Of a stretch of 64,000 nt of DNA, positions 1-11,888 are shown piece by piece (the stretch's first letter is position 1; every line of letters starts with the position of its first letter). Origin of the DNA: Chenopodium formosanum (taxonomy: Eukaryota; Streptophyta; Magnoliopsida; Caryophyllales; Amaranthaceae); contig CM044871.1 in assembly GCA_024500155.1 (NCBI GenBank), forward strand, positions 37,054,228 to 37,118,227. The letters run 5' to 3'. The position numbers and the translations under genes are program-made. The notes under the pieces were generated by a model. It was not told the origin of the DNA. It was given only the letters and a program-made list of their open reading frames with translations, and ran no database searches.

Positions 1-50
1 TAATGTGTATGCCTTGAACGGGTATCTAGGCATATGATTATGCAAATGAT

Positions 51-753
51 TTTTTTAAAAATATATATACTTAACTAACATACATAATATTAAACAAATA
101 TATCAAGATTAAACTAAACAAGAGAAACAAATCAAACCAAACAAAAGTAAACTAATATATCATATTAAACTAATCCAAACCAAACTACCGTTTTATATAT
201 TAAATTAAACTAACATATTTCTAAAAAAACTAAACTAAATTAAGATACTTTATATTAAAATAAATTAAACTACAACACATTATATTAACATAATATTAAC
301 TAAACTACATTATGTTAAACTAAACTAAACCAAACTAACATTGTTTATTTTAAAGATCAAGGGAGCAATTAATTAATTATAAGATTTATTTAAAAATATA
401 TATACTTAACTAACATACATAATATTAAACAAATATATCAAGATTAAACTAAACAAGAGAAACATATCATAACACCATACTATTAATATAAACCAAATCA
501 AACCAAACCAAAGTAAACTAATATATCATATTAAACTAAACCAAACCAAACTACCGTTTTATATATTAAATTAAACTAACATATTTCTAAGAAAAACTAA
601 ACTACAATAAGATACTTTATATTAAAATAAATTAAACTAAAACACATTATATTAACATAAACTTAACTTAACTACATTATGTTAAACTAAACTAAACCAA
701 ACTAACATTATATTGTTTTTTTTAAAGAGAAGGGAGCAATTAATTACTTATAA
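51..753. repeat. Tandem duplication of an AT-rich ~335-370 bp unit
   Basis: Two head-to-tail copies, about 51-383 and 386-753. Both run from a taaaaatatatatacttaac block to a gggagcaattaatta block. The second copy carries an extra ~35 bp after agagaaac (near 470-500). The sequence is AT-rich, full of 'taaactaaac' words, and has no coding potential. It lies inside the CACTA element that ends at 1740, or in the DNA to its left. Confidence 0.85.
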
Positions 754-1440
754 GAGATGACCAATGTCACTAAATTAACCAAACTAAAAGTTATTGAATA
801 CATTCTAATTATAATCCAACACACTATCTAACAATCTTTAGATTTGCACTTCTTTTTAACAATTAAACCAACAAAATTGTACAAATCCTACAACAAAATT
901 ATTAAAAAAAAAATAATTAAGGGTTTATAAGTAAACAAAATTAAATTGAAAAAAAAAGGGGGAAAGCAAAGGCAACTTACTGTCAGGCGGAGGTGTGGCG
1001 TCACCGGAAACAACCACGGCCGGGTGGTTCAGTCACGGCTAGGGGACGGAGGTGCGGCTGCGTTGTGGTGGTTATATTAGCCGTTGGTTGTTTTTTTGCA
1101 AAAAAAAAAAAAAATAAAAAAAAAAAATAATAAAAAAAAAAAAAAAAAATTAATTGACCAATTGCACACACTTACCTAGACGCGGCGGCTCGGCGAAAAC
1201 CACCAGGGGCGGTTGTTTCTGCCTCGACAGCTCTCCCTTCCTCCTTATCTTTCTCTTTCCCGTTCTCTTTTTCCTCTCTCTTTCTTTCACCCTTCTTTCT
1301 CACTTTCGTTTTTGGCGGCTGATGTGGGTCGACTGCAGCCGTCGTCGGCGTAAAGGGTAAGCGCCGCCGCGAATTCTTCTCTCTCTCCTTCTCTTTCTCT
1401 CTCTACGTTTCTTTCCCCCCTTTTTTTAGGTCAAAAAGGA
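754..1440. other. Non-coding interior of the left CACTA element
   Basis: AT-rich DNA is followed by a GC-richer block (about 970-1090), a poly-A tract (1099-1149) and a CT-rich stretch (1200-1430). The GC block and CT-rich stretch resemble leader or exon-like DNA near the ends of other CACTA elements (compare 52800-53150 here). A 68-codon open frame at 1154-1360 reads through the CT-rich part and is probably not a gene. Confidence 0.4.
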
Positions 1441-1740
1441 AATTTTAATTTTCAAAAAATGACAATGAAAATTACGACAGAAATAAATTCCGTCGTAATT
1501 TAAAACTTACGACGAAATATTCCGTTGCAAATTAATTTACGACGGAATATTCCGTCGGAAGTTTTAAATTACGACGGAATTTATTTCCGTCGTAAATTTT
1601 ACGAGGGAAAAAGCCACGTATTTGAAATTTTCCGTCGCTAAATTGCGACGAAATGTTTTCCGTCGAAAATATCCACCTTAACGACGGAAAAACATGTCCG
1701 TCGTAAGTATTCCGTCGCAATTTAGCCTATTTCTAGTAGT
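1441..1740. mobile_element. Terminus of a CACTA (En/Spm-like) DNA transposon
   Basis: The block ends in tttctagtagt, the reverse complement of a CACTACTAGAAA-type terminal inverted repeat; the last base is a where g is expected. Before it are about ten copies, in both orientations, of a subterminal word around ttacgacggaa / ttccgtcgtaa. Several face each other as hairpins (for example 1530-1600). Dense short subterminal repeats in both orientations are where the CACTA transposase binds, as known for the superfamily. The rest of the element lies to the left and off the window. It sits in the 3' part of element A. The target duplication cannot be checked. Confidence 0.75.
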
Positions 1741-2194
1741 ATTTGAGGTTTTATGTTGAAATTCTTGACATGATTTTACTTGTATATGTATGTATGTGTG
1801 TTTGTGAGAAATTTGAGACAAAAATTGCATGATTTGATGGAGAATTGAGCAAATCACCATTTTTGGGTACTACTTTTGTAAAATGATGTTCATGTTACTT
1901 CTTTGCACTTGAAATGGTGAAAAAATGGTGGTATTTCTTGTGAAATATTTCATGATGTGTTGAGTCATTGTTTTTGTGCGACTTCGAAACATATTTTGCG
2001 TATGTAATATGTTGTCATGGAGAACATAGTATCATGCGGCTAGGAGAACTGTATTATTAGTTTGTCATGAAGAAACTAAATACCATAATTTTGCCAATTT
2101 TTAGCCTGGAGGTAAAAATTTAGCGTATAATTCGACAAATAACTAAATAACTTAGGAAATAATACTAAGTATTTAGATCTTTATTTTTATAAAA

Positions 2195-4785
2195 ATGCAA
2201 CTTGAATTAAATGTCTTAGAAAATGATGCTAAGCATTTAGATTTTTATAATAGCATGCCTAGACGACGGGATTGCGATCTTTCTACCCACGGCCGGCGTC
2301 GGGCTTTTCGGGAGGACACTCCCACTATTCCTGAGGGTATGGACGACGATGCTTTAGAGTCTGAGCCTCGGGCTTCTACGAGTAGAGGTAGGTGGGTTCC
2401 ACCTCTGTGGACTCCAGACCAGTTGGTTTTCTGCCGTGAAAACCATGTTTCTCATCGCCCACTCTCCGGCATAGTCGACGGCATGCTTCGCCACCACGGT
2501 TCTGGAGCCGGCGATTTGATTTCTCGACTTCACTAGATCATTACGAGGGATCCTGCTACGAACGCCCTGTGGGAATCGGCTGGTTTAGTAGACTTCTATA
2601 CGGAAGTTGTAGGATTTTGCAGCCCCCGAGGTTGTGGTGCGACGGTTGTTCGCGCATTGTTGGAGTATTTTTGGGATACTACCAACACTTTTCATTTTGC
2701 TTGGGGGGAGATGATGGTGATCCCTCTAGACTTCAGTATGATTATCGGGATGCGCTTCACCGACCGGGCTGTAGCTCAGATGTCTGATCTGTCTTGGGGA
2801 TCGGCTGAGGCAGCTGATTTGCTAGGTCCGATTGTTCAGCATATCAGGACCCGACCAGTGTCTCGAGGTGGTCCTAGGAGCGGGCGATCGGAGCTGGCTT
2901 CAGTTTTAGCTCGTGGCTTAGACATGGAGGATACATCGGCTGAGCAGCGGGTGCGACTCTTCATCCTGATTCTGGTCTCCATGACCCTTTCTCCTGATAG
3001 GAGTTCACGCGTACTCCTTTTCTACCTCCCCTCTTTGATCAGGATCCATGAGATAGGATCCTATAGCTGGGCCAGCCTTGGATATGTCGATCTTCTCTTA
3101 TCGCTACTTCATGGCTGTCGACAGCTGAATGACGAGTCTCCCATCACCGTCTATGGTATGTGGAGAGTCGTAGAGGTGATGATCTTTTCCCCTTTTTGTT
3201 TCACTTTAACTTGTTCGACTCATGTGCTAAAGATTACTTTTCATTGCAGCTATGGTTCTACGAGTACTTCCCAGGTTTGGTTCCTCGCCGGCGTTGTGGA
3301 GCGGTCCATGATTTCCCTGTCGGGGCCATCTGGCGTGATCGAGGAGAGTCGCGGGTGGAGTTCGTCCCTGCACTGCGTGGACTACTACGCCAAGGCACCT
3401 CTTCTGTTGGCGTAATAATTAGTTTTGTTGCCTTTTATTTTCCCTCTGACGTTGTTTCTGTTGTTTCACGCTAACTTTTTATGGTTTTTAGGTTGCCATT
3501 GATGTCCAGTATCGTCCTTGGGCCGGGATGACTGATCTACCTGAGGCCTTGCGTCTTTTAGCGCACCGCACCATTTTGGTTGGTACCAGACGCTTTGTCT
3601 GGTATTTAGGGGAGCGCGTCGTTCGTCAGCATAGCGGCAATCGCTTTGTGGTGTCCTCATCTCCACCAGAGTCGATGCTGGACTCACGCTTGATCAGAGA
3701 GTTGATAAACAGGGGAGAGCGCTATAATTTTCCTTGGTAGGAGCTTGTACACATGAAGAGTGACTATGCGCGGGACTTTCTTCCCTCTCTGGCTCCTCCA
3801 CCCCGTCTTCCTGAGGTATGATTTCTTTTGAGGATCTTCGTTACTAGTCTTTGTTTTTAATAGTCGAATAACTTGATTATTCAATCATATTTTCAGACGA
3901 CTATTCGCCCTCTGGGGAGGATCGAGATTCCTCCTCAGTCTGTCCGCTATCTAGGGTCGATTGGTATCACCGAGGACCATATTGCTGACGCGCCAGAGGG
4001 TTACATACAGGCGCAGGAGTCTCTGCTCGAGGTCTTTGAGCCGGTAAGTTTTTTTGTTTTTTTGATGCATTATTCATGCATTATTCATCCTTTTAACACT
4101 GTTTGTTACTGACTTTTCTTTGTTTTATCCTCAGCCTAACCGCCCGGAGATGATGGGACTCATGAAGCTGGTTGACGCCCTGAAATATTGCATCATCAAG
4201 CTTCGGCGTGGTGCGAGTTGTCGGAGTTCTAGCGACGTTCTTGAGGTATCATTTTTTTTTTCACTTCTACCATTTGTTTTATTTTGCATTGTTGACACCT
4301 TTTGATTTTGTATCTTTCAGGACCAACGGAGGTCCCGCTCGTGCTCGAGGCATAGAGGCTCGGACGAGGAGGAGCTTGGTCGTGGTAGACGATCTCCTGA
4401 GATTCACTGGCGTTCTCACTCTCAGCGAGAGCCTCAGGTTACTCAGTCGTTTCAGGAGGCTCAGTGGCAGCAACCTCAGTCTTCCCAACGCTTTCCGGGC
4501 CAGAGTCAGAGGTAGCGACAATCGTTTTCACAGCCTCCACATCCTGAGCTTGGGTCTGTTTTGACTCCCTTGGATCCTGGTTCATTTTCAGCTCCATTGT
4601 CCGGGGTTCCTCCAGCGGTGTCGGGCTTGTTCTCAGTTCCGATGTATGGGACGATGCCTTCACCGACGATTCCCGTGTCTTTGAGCCAATCTACACCGTT
4701 TTCCGGCTGGACGGGTCCTGCCTTGAGTTTGACTACTGCTGGGGTCACAAGGACTAGTAGGGACACTACTCCCCGTACTCGATGA
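2195..4785 (+). pseudogene. Antisense accessory gene of A: plant mobile domain (PMD) protein, six exons
   Basis: Exons at about 2195-3155, 3250-3411, 3492-3815, 3897-4043, 4135-4245 and 4321-4785, each joined by GT...AG introns of 75-94 bp. The first exon holds a diverged N-terminus and then the PMD core (TNTFHFAWGEMMVIPLD, GLVDFY) typical of MAIN-like/transposon PMD proteins (PF10536). Exon 2 holds the LWFYEYFPG motif, and the last exon encodes a Gln/Pro/Ser-rich tail. Three in-frame TAG codons (2534, 3738, 4513) break it. It runs opposite to element A's gag-pol and lies between pol and the expected 3' LTR, a place where Tat elements are known to keep additional antisense ORFs. PMD proteins act in silencing and transposon biology; the role of this copy is unknown. 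Confidence 0.7.
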
Positions 4786-5390
4786 TGGAGGGACTCTTTG
4801 GCTCACCGTTCCCATATTTGCAGGGTGGAGATGATATTGATTCTGGCTCTAGAGACTTTTGACCGAGGGTTTTTATTTGTACATGCAATGATGACACTTG
4901 ACATGTTTATTTATTATGACTCTTTTGTACATTATTCATAGCTTATGTATTTATTATTGTGTGTGTAGTGTGTGCTTGAAACTCATTGTGTGTGATCGTG
5001 TATTTATTAATGACGCGACAAAAAGTAAGTGGAGTAATGGAGGGTACCGACCTTCCCCAAAAGAAAAGAAATAAAAAAGAAAATAAAAAATAAAATGATA
5101 AAGAAATAAAATATTAAAGTGATGAATAAATAAATAAAATTACCTTCCCCAAAAGAAAAAGAAATAAAAAGACAAGCAAAAATAAATAAAGAAATAAAAT
5201 ATTAAAGTGATGAATAAATAAATAAATAAAATAAAGATAATAAATAAAATAATAATAGAGATAAAAAAGTTGAGAATTTTATTAGAAATAAAACTCCCAG
5301 AAAACTGAAAAATAAACGGTGAAGATAAAATACTATAAAAAATCCGGATAGATACGAGAAAAGATGAAAAAAGAAAACGCGTGAGGTGCT
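4786..5390. other. Spacer between the two antisense genes
   Basis: Probable 3' UTR of the PMD gene to about 5030, then an A-rich stretch (5055-5370) with two copies of the phrase ccttccccaaaagaaa (5050 and 5144). Open frames on the minus strand here (5140-5477) are poly-Phe/Ile readings of the A-rich DNA and are not genes. Confidence 0.5.
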
Positions 5391-5560
5391 GTGACACGGC
5401 ACTATGCACCGTGTCATAGCAGAACTTGCCGTGTCGCGGCGAAAGTTCTCGTGACACGGTGGAACTTCCCGTGTCACGGTACGCGTATTATTCAGCGGTG
5501 TGTTTTACGTGTATGAAAAGATAGTTTCTGGGCAGTTTCGAGCGCTTTTGCTATAAAATA
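5391..5560 (+). promoter_or_regulatory. Five-palindrome array followed by a TATA box
   Basis: Five copies of the CCGTG-N-CACGG palindrome (two imperfect) have centres at 5394, 5414, 5434, 5454 and 5474, an exact 20-bp step. A TATAAAATA box follows at 5552-5560, 72 bp after the last unit. The DUF7745-like gene starts just downstream (ATG at 5580 or 5632). The same order, array then TATA box, is seen in the LTR of A. The promoter role is inferred from position. Confidence 0.6.
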
Positions 5561-5579
5561 AGACCAGTTTATTCATGAT

Positions 5580-7225
5580 ATGCATAAGTACGAAACACAA
5601 AATAATTTAGAATTTCATATTTCAATAATCATGTCTCAGAATTTCGATAATACATTGCGCGACTGGTCTTATTCTTTGACCAATGCTGAAAAAAGAGAGT
5701 TAGAATTATTTCATGTCAGGGGTTTGCTAGCCCTGCGACATGTAGCTATTGAACATGATTTTCTTAGGGCAGCATTAGATTATTGGAGTCCATAAACACA
5801 TTGTTTTAAATTTGATTATGATGAAATCTGTCTCTGCCGGAGGAATTCGGTGCAATCTTTGGATTTCCTGCTAGAAATCTTATTGCCATGCCTACCCTAC
5901 GTGAATATTATTACCAAGATTTTGAACGCCATATAAATCTAACAGATCCAGATTTAAATAGAATTGTGTGTGGTAATGAGGTAGACTTAGAAAAACTTGC
6001 AAATTTATATTTTAATCGCCCTATCTCTGAGTCTTATCATGTACATCGTAGAAGGGCTTATATATTTTGCATGTTTAGCAAGCTTTTATTTGCAAACGGT
6101 AGGGTAGGACATGCTTGTCTAGCGTCTGTGCTTGAACATGTCGAATCTGGAAGATCTCCTATGCCGACGTGCCTTGGAGAAACATTTCGTGGCCTTGACG
6201 AAGCAAAAGCTGACCGGAAAGCCATCAGGAAGGGCTCTCTGGTACTGCTCCAGGTAAAAATACGCTCCGAGTAGCCCCCGTGACACAAAACAGGCACCGT
6301 GTCACGGTGGGTGTCTGCCGTGACACGGTGAAACCTGCCGTGTCACGGGAATCCGCAATTTTTTTCATTTTTTTATTTTTTTTATTATTTTTTTTTACGA
6401 CTGATTTTTTTTTATTTTTTTATTTATTTATTTTTTTTTTTGAAGATTTGGTTGATGGAGCGTTTAGAATTATTTGAAGCCCCCGACAATGTTGAAAAAT
6501 ATGGCCCTAACGACCTAGTCCGCATGAAAAAGAATTACTCTGCGAACATGTCGTATGAAGATTGGAAAAATTTCTTTGCAAAGAGGGAATTTTCCATTCG
6601 TTGGGTGGTGCCTTGGTGGAGGCTTACTAGGATGGTTGGCACGAATGATACTCCATATTGCCGTGTTCCTAATATCTCAAAACTGACCTTTTATTGCCCT
6701 TCTCGACTGATGCGGCAGTATGGACTTGAACAAGTAGTTCCACGCTATAACGATAGTCCTCGTGAAGTATCGTTGCATGAAAGTAACGTTCATAAGTACG
6801 AGACTTATTGGGTTGGAAGACCTTTGTGGACCGTTTCTGCATGTGACCAAGCTCTTCCTCCTTTATCTAGTGCATACAAGGCATGGTTGAACCCTACAAG
6901 TAGGAGGGAATGATTCGGATCACGCAAGTGTGATGTGAAGAGTCGTCTTGGAAATAAGAAAGCCCCTCCTAAAGATCATCTCGGTCCGAGAACACAAGGG
7001 ATTGAGTTTAAGACTCCTATAATGCCAAGAAAGAAGAATTATGTGAAAGGAAAGGGTAAAGAAAAGATGGTCTATAGGGAGAAACAACTGAAGAAATTCA
7101 AGAAAGGTGAAAGGGGTGAAAGTTCGACTAGAGGTGTGACGGTTCGGGCTACGAAAGACACATTAATTGTGAAGGCCGACCTAATTGACCAAGAGAAGGA
7201 TGTTCCTAAAGTGAAGAGAGATTAG
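5580..7225 (+). pseudogene. Antisense accessory gene of A: DUF7745-like transposon protein, two exons
   Basis: Exon 1 runs from 5580 (or the better-placed ATG at 5632) to 6253 and exon 2 from 6446 to 7225, with a phase-0 GT...AG intron. Visible motifs are GLLALRHV in the N-terminus, EFGAIFGFPARN (read after a frameshift near 5838), RRAYIFCMFSKLLF, and in exon 2 RWVVPWW with CPSRLMRQYGLEQVVPRY. These match, from memory, the plant transposon-associated DUF7745 proteins. The tail from about 6930 is Lys/Arg-rich. Damage: TAA at 5793, a frameshift near 5838 and TGA at 6911. It is antisense to A's pol, like the PMD gene. The biochemical function of the family is not known to me. Confidence 0.55.
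6278..6348. repeat. Four-palindrome array inside the intron of the DUF7745-like gene
   Basis: CCGTG-N-CACGG units have centres at 6283 (partial), 6302, 6323 and 6343, steps of 19, 21 and 20 bp. They lie in the intron (6254-6445), just after the 5' splice site. The rest of the intron is T-rich, which suits a 3' splice region. Confidence 0.8.
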
Positions 7226-7492
7226 ATCAATAGTGCTTTGCTTTTTATGATTTATAATTTTTTATTTAAAATAAGGCATATGATGCCAATAATTGTAGTC
7301 GCATTTATTTCAATAATAATAGCATATTTATTTCAGCTTTTAAAATAAAAAATTACAATGACTTTTATTTTTTATTTATCCGAGTCAAGGAGTCGGACGC
7401 AATGGAAGAACGAAAATTAAAAAAAAAAACTCGAACAAATAATGAATTCGTAACAAGTGCGTCACTAAAAAAACGGAAAACCTGAAATTCCA
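7226..7492. other. AT-rich gap between the antisense gene and the palindrome arrays
   Basis: Probable 3' UTR of the DUF7745-like gene. AT-rich, with no coding or structural feature that I can see. Confidence 0.4.
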
Positions 7493-7735
7493 TCGTGTCA
7501 CGGTGAAAAATCTCCTGACACGGTACAAATTCACGCGTCACGGCAATTCCTTTTTTTTTAATTTTTTTTACGCTCAGGGCCACCGTGCCACGGTGAATAG
7601 TACCGTGACACGGTGGAATGTCCCGTGTCGCGGCAATTTCCCCTTTTTTTTAATTTTTTTTATGCTCAGGGCCACCGTGCCACAGTGAACAGTACCGTGA
7701 CACGGTGGAATGTCTCGTGTCGCGGTAATTTCCTT
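7493..7735. repeat. Three three-palindrome arrays, two of them in a 92-bp tandem duplication
   Basis: Unit centres at 7498/7518/7538, 7588/7608/7628 and 7680/7700/7720, each set stepping by exactly 20 bp. The second and third sets are copies of one 92-bp unit that also contains a T-rich tract and the word gctcagggccac. The centre base of the 11-mer is t, a or c in different units. The region lies between the convergent 3' ends of pol (minus strand) and the DUF7745-like gene (plus strand). Confidence 0.85.
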
Positions 7736-7908
7736 TTTTTTATTTTTTATTTTTTTTTGTGACGCAATGCCGAACTGATGCGCATATTTGTTCAACAGAG
7801 GGAGGATTTTTATTTTTTAAAGTGGTCGGGCCCCCTTTAGGGGTTGCCTACGTATCCTAAAAAGGAATCAGGCCAAACGTAGTTCTGTTGGGTCATGAAC
7901 CCATGCGA

Positions 7909-9741
7909 CTAGGCATAGAATTTCTTGAGTTGATCCAAGTTGGTTAAATTGTGGAAGCCGTTACGGTGCATGTCTACTAATTGTGCCGCTCCGCTAGACA
8001 GGATGGCTTTAACAATGTACGGGCGTGACCAATTCGGTATGAATTTTTCTCTAAGATCTAACACATTTTTATGAAGTGCCTTAAGCACTAGGTCACCCTC
8101 TTTGATATTCCTGGTCTTGACTTTTTTATTAAAATGTCGCGCCATACACTGTTGGTAGGTTTGGACATGATGCAAAGCTGCCAAGCGTTTTTCATCAAGT
8201 AAGACCAGTTCGTCGTATCTTGCTCTAATCCAGTCGACTTCATCTAGTTGGCTTTCCAATGCGATTTGAAGAGAAGGGATTTCGAGTTCGATTGGTTGTA
8301 CAGCTTCAACTCCATAGACCAAAGAGAAAGGGGTAGCCCCCGTTGATGTACGAACAGAGGTTCGATAACCCCAAAGGGCGAAATGTAGCTTACTTGGCCA
8401 ATCCTAGTAATTTTCTATCATCTTTTGGATGGTAGTTTTAACATTTTTGTTGGCCGATTCGACTGCACCATTTGTTTGTTGTCTGTAAGGTGATGATCTG
8501 TGATGCTTGATATGATATTTCTATAATAATTCCGCGCATTCGGCTTGGAAATGTGTTCCATTATCACTGATCATCTCATGTGGTACCCCGTAGCGACATA
8601 TAATATTTTTCTCAATGAATTGAGCTACATGTTTCGCCGTTAGCTTAGCATATGAGGCAGCTTCGACCCATTTGGTGAAATAGTCGATTGCTACGAGAAT
8701 GAATTTATGCCCCCCTTGTCCTGGTGGTGTTATTTTTCCAATGATGTCAATGCCCCAAGCGGAGAAAGGCCATGGAGAAGTATATGTGTAGAGAAGCGAA
8801 GGTGGAACATGCTGTAAATTTGCGTAGACTTGACACTTCATACATTTCTTGACGTATTCGTGACAATCTCTCTCCATAGTAGTCCAATAGTAACCTTGTC
8901 GTTGAATCTTTTGGACTAACATTTTTGCATTCATGTGTATTCCACATATACCGGCATGAAGGTTTTCCATGGTTTTATGTGCTTCTCTCTTGGCTATGCA
9001 TAAGAGATTTCTTCCCATTGCAGTTCTCTTGTGGAGTTCTCCCCTGATGAGCACATACTGTGAGGCCAGGAGCCTCAAAGCACGACGTGCCCTTTTATCA
9101 GTATTAGGAGGGTATTCTCCTCTTGTCACATAATTAAGGATGTCTGTATACAATGGCTCTTCATCTTCTTCTTGTGGTTCTTGTTCATCGTCCAGTGCGT
9201 GAACATAAGCCGGCTCATATCTTCTTTCTATGGTTAGTGGCATTCTGATTGTATCAGTTGGAATTCGCACCATTGATGCTAATTTAGCTAGTGCGTCGGC
9301 GAATTGGTTTTCTACTCTTGGTAAATACGTATATTCCACTTCATCTATTTGCTCCGTGAGTGTTTCTAAATGAGCTTGATACGTAGCGAGACTTTCACTT
9401 CTCACTTTCCATTTCTTGGAGATTTGGTTAATGATGAGTGTAGAATCACCATAGATTATGAGTTTCGTGATTCCCAAGGCGACAGCTGTTTCTAACCCCA
9501 AAGTGCATGCTTCATATTCTGCGGCATTGTTGGTGACATCAAAGTCGAGCTTCATGGAAATTGGGATGTGCTCTTCATTGGGCAATACGAGCAAGACTCC
9601 TACACCACATCCTTTTCGGTTTGAAGCTCCATCGAAATAGAGTGTCCAGCTATCATGTTCAGTCATGAGTAAATCTTCGTCAGGGAAATTGTACTCATCT
9701 TCTTCTTTTTCAACTTTTCTAGCGGAAAGTCTGCTAAGAAG
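7909..9741 (-). pseudogene. Element A second RNase H and integrase
   Basis: The start of this part holds the second RNase H with its acidic residues in FDGAS, NNAAEYEA, YGDSTL and FADALAKLA. The integrase follows: an H-H-C-C zinc finger (HAGICGIH ... CMKC), the catalytic core with Asp in WGIDIIG, Asp in ISDNGTHF and Glu in GAVESANK, then the C-terminal part (MVYGVEAVQP to the end at 7909). The triad is intact. Two TAG codons (8521 and 8404) fall at positions where relatives have Gln. The second RNase H marks the Tat/Ogre lineage. It continues the RT part after frameshifts near 9765 and 9700. Confidence 0.85.
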
Positions 9742-11888
9742 TCAGAAACTGCAGAACCTTTGATGGGTTTTTTGTGGCACAAATCTCAAGTCAAACTGAG
9801 CAAGATTGACTATCCACCTTGATAATCTGCCATTGAGTGTTGCTTTTTCGAACAAGTATTTGAGAGGATCCATCTTGGACACGACATGCACTGTATGAGT
9901 GAGCATGTAATGTCTTAGTTTCTGTGCGGCCCATACAAGTGCGAGACACAACTTCTCAAGTGGTGTGTATCGCATCTCATATCCTTGAAGTTTCTTACTC
10001 AAGTAATAGATTGCATTCTCCTTGCTTTCGATCTCTTGTGCTAGCATTGCCCCCATCGTTTCTCTCGTGACTGTAAGGTAGAGTCGAAGAGGAAAGTCAG
10101 GTATTGCTAGTGCTAGCACGGGTGGGTTTGCCAAATACTCTTTGATTTTGTCGAAAGCCTTTTGGCGATTGTCATCCCATGTGACTGAGACATTTTTCTT
10201 GAGCTTCTTGAATATAGGTTCACATATCGCTGTGAGCTTTGATATGAACCTACTTATATACTGCAACCTTCCAATGAAACCTCGAATCTCCTTCTCATTT
10301 TTGGGTGGTGTCATGGCCATGACTGCCTTTACTTTTGTAGGATCTATTTCAATCCTTCGAGAACCGATCACGTATCCAAGTAATTTTCCTGACGTGACTC
10401 CGAATGCACATTTTGCTGGATTTAATCTCATGTTGTACTTGCGGAGTCTTTCAAAGAACTTGCGAAGTGCAATAATATGGTCTGGGCGATCTTTAGACTT
10501 AACGATCATATCATCGACATAGACCTCCACCTCTTTGTGCATCCTGTCATGTAACAATGTTGTAGCTGCTCTTTGTAGGTGGCACCCGCGTTTTTCAACC
10601 TGAATGGCATTACCGTATAGCAATATGTACCCCATTGCGCGATGAATATGGTTTTCTCCATGTCTTCTTCGGCCATCAATACCTGATTATATCCGGCGTA
10701 ACCATCCATGAATGATAGGAGTGCATGGTTTGCTGTGTTATCGACCAAAATTTCAATGTGAGGTAGAGGGAACCCATCTTTTGGGCTTGCTTTATTGAGA
10801 TCCCTGTAATTAACACACATTCTGACCCTTCCATCCTTCTTTGGAACCGGAACCACATTTGCTATCCATTCTGGATATTTGGATACTCTGATGAAACCTG
10901 CGACCAACTGCTTCCTGATTTCTTCCTCGATTTTGAGAGCCACATCAGGTTTCATACGGCGCAGCTTTTGTTTGACAGGCTTCATACCTGGAATGAGTGG
11001 TATCGTATGCTGAGCTATATCGCTGTCAATTCCTAGCATATCTTGGTATGACCAAGCAAATACATCAACAAATTCACTAAGCAAGTTAATTAGCTCTTTG
11101 CGTTCATCTTGACTTAGTGTTAATCCAATTTTTACTTCTTTAACAGTCGTATCATTGGAAATGTTAACTGTTTCTGTATCTTCGATAACTGCTGTTTTAT
11201 TTTCGTGTTCTTCCATTGCTTTTATTATTTCTTTGTCATTTTTCTCATTAGCAAAGCAATATTGATCAGGGCTAGGGGAATGACACGCATCGTAAGAAAA
11301 GGTACTCATTTTATTGAATTCATTTGCTAATACATCATGAGGGGCAAGGTCGGCTGCGACCTCACCAGAATTATTAGGACTAGAAAGAGAGGACTCAACA
11401 AGAGACTCAGGGTTGAACTCTATAGAAAAAAGAGGGTCGGCGTCAGACTCTAAGGACTCGTCTACAGACTTAGACTCAGACTCGGACTCGGACTCAGACG
11501 ACTCAGACTCATCAAACATAGGACCCTCGCCAGCGGTTATTTCCAACTTCTCTCCACTTGGCGTAGTGATCCTCAATGTCTTGCGCCATCCCCTTGAAAT
11601 GTTGTCAGCTTGGACGATTAACTTGGAGGGGTCAAACTCTTTGTTTGTTATGATAGCTTGGACGAGTTCAGAGTTATCATTGCGGGCCGGCTTAGACTCA
11701 TTCTTATCCATTCCAAAAAGCAGGTTGATTCCTAGATCATCAGAGTTCGGGCTAGCTGGCTTCTCGGTTGTGAAGGGCTCTTCGTCTTCATCAACAAATT
11801 CACAATCGAGGAACATCTCGAATCCTGGTTCACGGATCCCATCATGGATGAATGGTTCAGGGAATTCATAGCATGGGAAGTCTTCCCC
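9742..11888 (-). pseudogene. Element A reverse transcriptase and first RNase H
   Basis: An acidic Ser/Glu-rich linker (about 11450-11520) precedes the RT. RT motifs are visible: YPEWIANVVPVPKKDG, YRDLNKASPKD, SFMDGYAGYNQV and, after a one-base frameshift near 10590, the catalytic YVDDMI (about 10520), then LNPAKCAFGV. The first RNase H domain follows to about 9760 (YYLSKKLQGYEMRYTPLEK, MLTHT). Relatives encode this as one polyprotein; the frameshifts mean this copy cannot make it. The sequence is otherwise well kept, so the loss looks recent. Confidence 0.85.

Noticed and set aside
4279..4766. Minus-strand open frames over the last PMD exon
   Set aside because: Shadow frames of a plus-strand coding exon; no domain, and they cross an intron boundary.
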